64,000 nt of DNA from Streptomyces sp. HUAS CB01 (lineage in GTDB: Bacteria > Actinomycetota > Actinomycetes > Streptomycetales > Streptomycetaceae), in assembly GCF_030406905.1 (NCBI RefSeq), contig NZ_CP129137.1, positions 3,581,001 through 3,645,000 of the forward strand, written 5' to 3'. The notes under the pieces were generated by a model, which saw only the letters and a list, made by a program, of their open reading frames with translations, was not told the origin of the DNA and searched no databases. Positions within the stretch are counted from its first letter, which is position 1. Every line of letters starts with the position of its first letter. Shown one piece after another: positions 58,758 to 64,000 of this stretch. A program made the translations under genes and the position numbers.

Positions 58758-60450
58758 AGCCGAGGAGACCGCCGATCGGGTTCCGGTTGCCGCCGCTGCC
58801 GCCGCCGTTGCCGCCACCCGTACCGCCGGTGCCGCCTCCGCCGTCGGAGCCGCCGACCGAGCCTCCCGTGCCGCCGTCCGTACCCCCCGAGTCGCCGGTT
58901 CCGGAGGAGGAGGGGCCCGAGCTGCCGGACGGCGGGTTCACGGGCTCGGACTGGACCGGAGCCTGCTCCCCGTCGGTGCCCCGGGACTCGCTCGGCCGGC
59001 CCGCCTCGCCGGCGCTCCCGGTCTCACCGGCCGTCTCGGACGGCTCGGCCCGCTCCGCGGCGGGGCTGCTCGACTCACTCCTGGAGGGCTGGGCGCTCCG
59101 CTCGGCCTCGCGGGTCGGGCTGCGCCGGCCGGACTCGCTGGGGAGCGCCGCACCCGGGAGGTGGTTGGTCGGGTCGACGTCGGGGCCGGGGACGGTCACG
59201 AGTTCCGTGGACCGCACGGCACCGCCGAGGACCGAGCCGACCAGCAGCGTCAGACCGACCACCACCGCGGCGAGGATGCCGCCGCGCCGCAGCACACGGC
59301 GTCGCAGCTCCCACAGTTCGGAGCGCGGGCCGAGCTTGCGCCAGGCTTCGCCCGCCAGACGGCCGTCGACGGAGTAGACGGGGGCGCCGGCGATGATCAG
59401 CGGCGACCAGGCCGCGAGGTTCATGATGTCGGGCGCGTCGTACACCGGGACGGTCCGCCAGCTGACGGTCATGATCAGGGCGGCGGAGAGCGAGGCGCCG
59501 ACGACGGCCGCGACGCGCTGCCAGAGGCCGAGGACGGTGAGCACGCCGACGACGACCTGGAGGAACGCGACGGTGAGGCCCGCGCCGACGGGGTGGGCGA
59601 GGGCGAAGTCGCGCAGCGGCTCGGCGAGGGCCCAGGGCTCCAGGGACGCCAGCCACTTGATCATGGAGCCGCGCTCCCCGCCGTCGAAGTAGACGGGGTC
59701 GCAGAGCTTGCCCATCCCGGCGTAGATCGAGATGAAGCCGAGGAAGACGCGGAGCGGGAGGAGGACGACGCCGAGGTTCATCCGGCGGCCGGGGTAGTAG
59801 GCGTGGCGCACGCCGCCGTACGGGGCGGTCGCGGTCTGCCGGCCGCCGCGTCCGCCGTGCGCGGCGAAGTCGGTCGCCTCCTCGGCTTCCTCGCCGTACG
59901 GCTCGTAGGCGTCGTACGCACCCTCCGCCTGCCGCATCGGGGGCAGCAGCGGCTCCCGGCGCTGGGCGCCGATGACGGGCGTGGGCAGGGTGTCCGGGGA
60001 GGAGGGCGCGTCGACCCGGGGGATGACCTGCGTGGCGGCGCCGAGGTCGAGGCCGTGACCACCGTCGAAAGCCCTGGTGTCGTCGAAGGCCCTGGTGTCG
60101 TCGAACGCGGGCCGGCCGTCGTGTGCGCGTCCGGGGTGGGTGACGGACCCCGCGCTGCGCACGGCCTGCAGCAGCCCCGAGGCCCCGGGGTCGCCCGGGG
60201 CGGACTTCCCGCTCCACACGACGGGTGCCCGGCGCCGCGCCACGGGACGCGCACCGGCACCGCTGAGAGCGGGGATCCTGGTGGTGTCGACCATCCCCCG
60301 GACAGGGCGCCTGGTCGGACTCGGGCCGAGCTTCACCCGGAAGCTGGCGTGGTTCACGATGACCTGCGCCGGATCGCAGTCCACCTTGGGGGTGTTCAGG
60401 GGGAGCTGATCGTCGAACCCGGGCCGGGGCGTTCTGGTGTCCACACTCAT
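58756..60450 (-). CDS. DoxX-family membrane protein with long flexible tails
   Basis: A 564-residue membrane protein. A long hydrophilic N-terminal region (about 1-225), including a RAFDDTRAFDDTRAFDGG repeat, precedes a four-helix DoxX domain (about 228-375: MNLGVVLLPLRVFLGFISIYAGMGKL, FDGGERGSMIKWLASL, VAFLQVVVGVLTVLGLWQRVAAVVGA, APDIMNLAAWSPLIIAGAP). One more TM helix (about 408-430) leads to a Ser/Pro/Glu- then Gly-rich tail of about 130 residues. DoxX proteins are linked to thiol and redox chemistry; this version is anchored with disordered ends. TAG stop at the CTAG junction with IS remnant. Confidence 0.9.
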   Translation of the reverse strand: MSVDTRTPRPGFDDQLPLNTPKVDCDPAQVIVNHASFRVKLGPSPTRRPVRGMVDTTRIPALSGAGARPVARRRAPVVWSGKSAPGDPGASGLLQAVRSAGSVTHPGRAHDGRPAFDDTRAFDDTRAFDGGHGLDLGAATQVIPRVDAPSSPDTLPTPVIGAQRREPLLPPMRQAEGAYDAYEPYGEEAEEATDFAAHGGRGGRQTATAPYGGVRHAYYPGRRMNLGVVLLPLRVFLGFISIYAGMGKLCDPVYFDGGERGSMIKWLASLEPWALAEPLRDFALAHPVGAGLTVAFLQVVVGVLTVLGLWQRVAAVVGASLSAALIMTVSWRTVPVYDAPDIMNLAAWSPLIIAGAPVYSVDGRLAGEAWRKLGPRSELWELRRRVLRRGGILAAVVVGLTLLVGSVLGGAVRSTELVTVPGPDVDPTNHLPGAALPSESGRRSPTREAERSAQPSRSESSSPAAERAEPSETAGETGSAGEAGRPSESRGTDGEQAPVQSEPVNPPSGSSGPSSSGTGDSGGTDGGTGGSVGGSDGGGGTGGTGGGNGGGSGGNRNPIGGLLG

Positions 60451-60632
60451 CTAACCGAGTGACCTGTCCTTAGGACACTGCCTTGACGGCCCCGGAATGT
60501 CCGAGACCCGTCAAGATCGTTCCCGGCTCGGGCGCCGCCCTCCGGCCCGGCGCGGGAGGTGCGTCGCAGGCACGCCCCCGACGTGCGCCGACGCCTCCGG
60601 AACGCACGGCCCCGAAGGCGTCCCCGCCTCCG

Positions 60633-61583
60633 TCAGGCCCGGCGGCGCGCCGCCTCGTAGAGGACCACGCCCGCCGCGACACCGGCGTTGAGGGACTCCG
60701 CCCCGCCCGGCATGGGGATCCGGACCCGGAAGTCGCACGTCTCGCCGACGAGTCGGGAGAGCCCCTTGCCCTCGCTGCCGACGACGATGACGACCGGGCC
60801 GTCGAGGGCCTCCAGCTCGCCGACCTCGACCTCGCCGTCCGCCGCGAGGCCGACCACCGTGATGCCGGCCTTCTGGTAGGCCTCCAGGGCCCGGGTCAGA
60901 TTGGTGGCACGGGCCACCGGTGTACGGGCGGCGGTGCCGGCGGAGGTCTTCCAGGCGCCGGCGGTCATGCCCGCGGCCCGGCGCTCCGGCACGACCACGC
61001 CGTGGCCGCCGAACGCCGCGACGGAACGGACGACCGCGCCGAGGTTCCTCGGGTCGGTGACGCCGTCGAGGGCCACGATCAGCGGGTCCTCGCCGTCGTC
61101 GAAGGCGGCGGCCGCGAGGTCCTCGGGGTGGGCGTACTCGTACGGCGGGACCTGGAGGACGAGGCCCTGGTGGTTCAGGCCGTTCGTCATCCGGTCCAGC
61201 TCGGCGCGCGGCGCCTCCATCAGGTGGATGTTGCCGCGCTGCCCGGCGAGCTGCAGCGCCTCGCGCACCCGCTCGTCGTTGTCGATGAACTGCTGGACGT
61301 ACAGCGTCGTCGCGGGTACGCCGTCGCGGAGCGCCTCGAAGACCGGGTTGCGGCCCACGACCATCTCGGACGAGCCCTTGCCGCCCCGGCGGGCGACCGG
61401 GCGCCGCTGGACCTGCTTGGCCTTGGCGTTGGCGATGCGGTTCTTCACATGGCCCTTGCGTGCCGACGCGGGCGGGGTCGGGCCCTTGCCCTCGAGGGAG
61501 CGGCGCCGCTTGCCACCGCTGCCGACCGTCGCGCCCTTCTTGTTGGACGTACGGCGGTTCCTGCGCTGGCTGTTCCCGGCCAT
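60633..61583 (-). CDS. rlmB: 23S rRNA 2'-O-methyltransferase RlmB (SPOUT)
   Basis: A 316-residue TrmH/SpoU methyltransferase that modifies G2251 of 23S rRNA. A basic N-terminal extension (about 1-65, [21 protein letters not shown]) is followed by the substrate domain ([16 protein letters not shown]) and the SPOUT knot: [33 protein letters not shown], and [22 protein letters not shown]. The extension is common in Streptomyces. It lies downstream of cysS on the same strand; a terminator hairpin lies between them. Confidence 0.93.
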   Translation of the reverse strand: MAGNSQRRNRRTSNKKGATVGSGGKRRRSLEGKGPTPPASARKGHVKNRIANAKAKQVQRRPVARRGGKGSSEMVVGRNPVFEALRDGVPATTLYVQQFIDNDERVREALQLAGQRGNIHLMEAPRAELDRMTNGLNHQGLVLQVPPYEYAHPEDLAAAAFDDGEDPLIVALDGVTDPRNLGAVVRSVAAFGGHGVVVPERRAAGMTAGAWKTSAGTAARTPVARATNLTRALEAYQKAGITVVGLAADGEVEVGELEALDGPVVIVVGSEGKGLSRLVGETCDFRVRIPMPGGAESLNAGVAAGVVLYEAARRRA

Positions 61584-61663
61584 GACTACCTGTTTCCCTG
61601 AATCCTCGTGGGTCCCGGACGGTGCCGCTCGGGTCCCTGTGCGTGTGTACGTACGTAGGAAAG

Positions 61664-61691
61664 TGTGCCGCCCGGAACCCCGGGCGGCACA
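61664..61691 (-). terminator. Terminator of cysS
   Basis: TGTGCCGCCCGG (61664-61675) pairs perfectly with CCGGGCGGCACA (61680-61691), 12 bp with a 4-base loop, 10 bases past the cysS stop. Confidence 0.85.
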
Positions 61692-61701
61692 TTGTCGCCG
61701 G

Positions 61702-63102
61702 TCAGCGCGGTGCGAGTGTCCAGCGCGGGCCGTCGGGGCCGTCCTCGACGGCCAGCCCGGACTGGTTCAGCTGATCGCGGATCGCGTCGGCGGTGGCCCA
61801 GTCCTTGCGGGCCCGTGCCGACTCGCGCTGCTGGAGGACGAGCTGGACGAGGGTGTCGACCACGCCGTGCAGGTCCTCGCCGCGGTCGGACTCGCCGGCC
61901 CAGTGCGGGTCGAGCGGGTCGAGGCCGAGGACGCCGAGCATGGCGCGCACCTCGGCGAGCCGGGCGACGGCCTCTTCCTTGTCGTCGGCGGCCAGCGCCG
62001 AATTGCCCTGCCGGACGGTGGTGTGGACGATCGCGAGCGCCTGCGGGACCCCCAGGTCGTCGTCCATCGCCTCGGCGAACGCGGGCGGCACCTCGGCGGC
62101 GGGGGCCACCGTCTTCCCCGCCTTCTCGGTGACCCGCTGGATGAAGCCCTCGATCCGCGCGAAGGCCGACTCGGCCTCGCGCAGCGCCTCCTCGCTGTAC
62201 TCGATCATCGAACGGTAGTGCGGGGTGCCCAGGTAGTAGCGCAGGACGATGGGCCGCCAGTTCCTGACCATCTCGCTCACGAGGACCGAGTTCCCGAGCG
62301 ACTTCGACATCTTCTCGCCGCTCATGGTCACCCAGGCGTTGTGCACCCAGTAGGAGGCGAAGTCGTCACCGTAGGCCTTGGCCTGCGCGATCTCGTTCTC
62401 GTGGTGGGGGAAGACCAGGTCGAGCCCGCCGCCGTGGACGTCGAAGGCGGAGCCCAGGTACTTGTGCGCCATGGCCGAGCACTCCAGGTGCCAGCCGGGG
62501 CGGCCGCGTCCCCACGGGGTCTCCCACGACGGCTCCCCGGGCCGCTCCGCCTTCCACATGGCGAAGTCGCGCGGGTCGCGCTTGCCGGTCTCGTTGTCGC
62601 CGGAGGGCTGGCGCAGGTCGTCGATGTCCTGGTTGGAGAGTTCGAGGTAGCCGGGGAAGGACCGCACGTCGAAGTAGACGTTGCCGTCGGCCTCGTAGGC
62701 GTGGCCCCGCTCGATCAGGCCGCGCATCATCTCGACCATCTCGGTGATGTGGCCGGTGGCGCGCGGCTCGTAGCTGGGCGGCAGGCAGCCGAGGGCCTCG
62801 TAGCCCGCGGTGAACGCGCGCTCGTTCTCGTACCCGATCGCCCACCAGGGGCGCCCCTGGTCGGCGGCCTTGGTGATGATCTTGTCGTCGATGTCGGTCA
62901 CGTTGCGGACGAACGTGACGTCGTAGCCGCGGTACTCGAACCAGCGGCGCATGATGTCGAAGTTGAGCCCGGACCGGATGTGCCCGATGTGCGGGGCGGA
63001 CTGCACGGTCGCGCCACACAGGTAGATCGAGACACAGCCCGGCGTGAGCGGGACGAAGTCGCGGATCTGCCGGGCGCTGGTGTCGTACAGCCGAATAGTC
63101 AC
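61702..63102 (-). CDS. cysS: Cysteinyl-tRNA synthetase CysS
   Basis: A 466-residue class-I aminoacyl-tRNA synthetase. The zinc-binding Cys is in IYLCGATVQ; the HIGH-type motif is PHIGH; the second zinc site is [14 protein letters not shown] with [24 protein letters not shown] is [14 protein letters not shown]-terminal anticodon-binding region from about residue 340. Essential housekeeping gene; GTG start at 63102. Confidence 0.98.
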   Translation of the reverse strand: MTIRLYDTSARQIRDFVPLTPGCVSIYLCGATVQSAPHIGHIRSGLNFDIMRRWFEYRGYDVTFVRNVTDIDDKIITKAADQGRPWWAIGYENERAFTAGYEALGCLPPSYEPRATGHITEMVEMMRGLIERGHAYEADGNVYFDVRSFPGYLELSNQDIDDLRQPSGDNETGKRDPRDFAMWKAERPGEPSWETPWGRGRPGWHLECSAMAHKYLGSAFDVHGGGLDLVFPHHENEIAQAKAYGDDFASYWVHNAWVTMSGEKMSKSLGNSVLVSEMVRNWRPIVLRYYLGTPHYRSMIEYSEEALREAESAFARIEGFIQRVTEKAGKTVAPAAEVPPAFAEAMDDDLGVPQALAIVHTTVRQGNSALAADDKEEAVARLAEVRAMLGVLGLDPLDPHWAGESDRGEDLHGVVDTLVQLVLQQRESARARKDWATADAIRDQLNQSGLAVEDGPDGPRWTLAPR

Positions 63103-63198
63103 GCCTCAAGAGTAGTGGGCCGTCGGCAGTGCCCCGCGCCCCTCTGGGACGCGGGGACCGATTGTGACCCGTGAGCCGCGCCGCGGTCCGCGGCCGGT

Positions 63199-63606
63199 TC
63201 AGGCGAGCGGCCCGACGACCTTCCGCGGGGTGATCCGGACGACCACGCGCGGCGCGTCCTTCCCCGAGTCCGGGTTGAACTCCGCGTACCTCTTGCCGGT
63301 GTACTTCACCGACAGTTCGTCGATCAGCTCCTGGCCGCCCTCCTCGGTGAGGGTCACGGTGCCGCGGACCTCCGCGTAGACGTACGGCTCGTCGACGGGC
63401 TGGACGACGACGGTGGCCCGCGGGTCGCGCCGGAGGTTCTTCTCCTTGCGCCGGCCGAGGGTCGTGGAGATCAGCAGGTCGTCGCCGTCGCGCTTGACCC
63501 AGACGGGGGAGACCTGAGGGCTGCCGTCGGGCTGGACGGTGGCGATGTCGACGAACACGGGGCCGTCGAGGATGTCCTTGAGCTTGTCGCTGAGTGCGGC
63601 GGTCAC
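63199..63606 (-). CDS. PPOX-class F420-dependent oxidoreductase
   Basis: A 135-residue split-barrel flavin/F420-binding protein. FVDIATVQPDGSPQVSPVWVKRDGDDLLISTTLGRRKEKNLRRDPRATVVV is typical of the F420-dependent subgroup, as is the C-terminal DAPRVVVRITPRKVVG. It may reduce a small substrate with F420H2. GTG start at 63606. Between cysS and ispF with no obvious pathway link. Confidence 0.9.
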   Translation of the reverse strand: MTAALSDKLKDILDGPVFVDIATVQPDGSPQVSPVWVKRDGDDLLISTTLGRRKEKNLRRDPRATVVVQPVDEPYVYAEVRGTVTLTEEGGQELIDELSVKYTGKRYAEFNPDSGKDAPRVVVRITPRKVVGPLA

Positions 63607-63701
63607 GGTGCGGTCCTCCCTGGACTTCGGCGCGCGGGGTGCGTGCGCAGGAATTCGTTCACGTCACAACCGCATCTACCCCACCGACGGCCCCGTACGG
63701 C

Positions 63702-64000
63702 TCAGGACGCGCGGAACACGAGCGCCGTGGCGATCGCGGCCAGCCCTTCGGCCCTGCCGGTCAGCCCGAGCCCGTCGGTCGTCGTGCCGGACACGGACAC
63801 CGGGGCGCCGGCCGCGGCGCCCAGCGCCTTCTGCGCCTCCTCGCGGCGCTTGCCGATCTTCGGGCGCACGCCGATGACCTGCACCGCGATGTTGCCGATC
63901 TCGAAGCCCTCGGCGCGGACGATCCTGGCCGCCTCGGCGAGCAGCGTGACCCCCGAGGCGCCGGACCACTCGGGCCGGCCGGTCCCGAAGTGGGCGCCGA
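63702..64000 (-). CDS. ispF: 2-C-methyl-D-erythritol 2,4-cyclodiphosphate synthase IspF (3' part)
   Basis: The last 99 or so codons of IspF, cut by the window end. It reads [44 protein letters not shown], then [27 protein letters not shown], the trimer-forming and family C-terminal signature. IspF acts in the MEP route to isoprenoid precursors. The 5' part, with the zinc-binding residues, lies outside. Confidence 0.95.
   Translation of the reverse strand, partial: GAHFGTGRPEWSGASGVTLLAEAARIVRAEGFEIGNIAVQVIGVRPKIGKRREEAQKALGAAAGAPVSVSGTTTDGLGLTGRAEGLAAIATALVFRAS

Overview
The window is high-GC actinobacterial chromosome, almost certainly Streptomyces. The signs are strong third-position G/C bias, frequent GTG starts, groEL2 with a CIRCE element, XRE/DUF397 and HTH/Uma2-type gene pairs, the HbpS-SenS-SenR heme-sensing trio, MsiK, and DasR-like operators. 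The order ispF, cysS, rlmB, doxX ... msiK ... hbpS/senSR ... terD ... cdgB ... nagKA ... otsA/otsB ... thrC ... groEL2 ... murQ/rpiR matches my recollection of the S. coelicolor core region around SCO4233-SCO4310, read in reverse. I could not run a search to confirm this.

Layout. 1-4.1 kb: a DUF6479 protein, an HD hydrolase, an MFS exporter with a suspicious tail, and a secreted beta-helix protein. 4.1-7.2 kb: a DUF4031 pair, then an RpiR-type regulator with murQ (cell-wall amino-sugar recycling). 7.2-10.6 kb: a MacB-type ABC transporter and a PrmC-like methyltransferase, separated by a 9-bp repeat array. 10.6-13.7 kb: an XRE/DUF397 cluster, then an HTH gene coupled to a gutted Uma2 endonuclease gene. 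13.7-17 kb: an amidohydrolase and a PAS-PAS-PP2C-HATPase protein whose PAS domain is duplicated exactly at DNA level. 17-22.8 kb: groEL2, a cold-shock gene, a MoaD/ThiS-like carrier coupled to thrC, and a GpgS-like glucosyltransferase. 22.8-27.2 kb: a secreted DUF11-like protein, otsA and otsB, and a DUF3263 protein. 27.7-32.3 kb: a sugar-binding lipoprotein divergent from nagK-nagA with two DasR-like sites, then a PfkB kinase. 32.4-37.5 kb: a carbohydrate-binding-like membrane protein, the diguanylate cyclase CdgB, a flavin reductase, arfB and terD. 37.6-42.9 kb: an M1 peptidase, hbpS, senS-senR and a hypothetical. 42.9-48.7 kb: a pentapeptide-repeat protein, two FAD enzymes, a SoxR-box quinone oxidoreductase and a phosphotransferase. 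48.7-53.2 kb: a secreted repeat protein, tRNA-Thr(UGU), msiK with a DasR-like site, a small secreted protein and a nucleotidyltransferase. 53.2-58.8 kb: the accessory patch, with two gene remnants, a WXG-like/alpha-beta hydrolase/lipoprotein operon, a complete IS5-family element carrying a small acidic passenger gene, and a broken transposase. 58.8-64 kb: a DoxX-like protein, rlmB, cysS, a PPOX-class protein and the 3' end of ispF.

How the parts fit. A carbon-control theme joins the orphan sugar-binding protein, nagK-nagA and msiK, which share a near-identical DasR-type operator core. MsiK could supply the ATPase the binding protein lacks, and MurQ feeds a related amino-sugar route. A redox theme joins HbpS-SenS-SenR and the SoxR-box oxidoreductase. 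The most unusual material is the 53.2-58.8 kb patch, the exact PAS duplication at 15.0-15.75 kb, and the deleted Uma2 gene at 13.4 kb.
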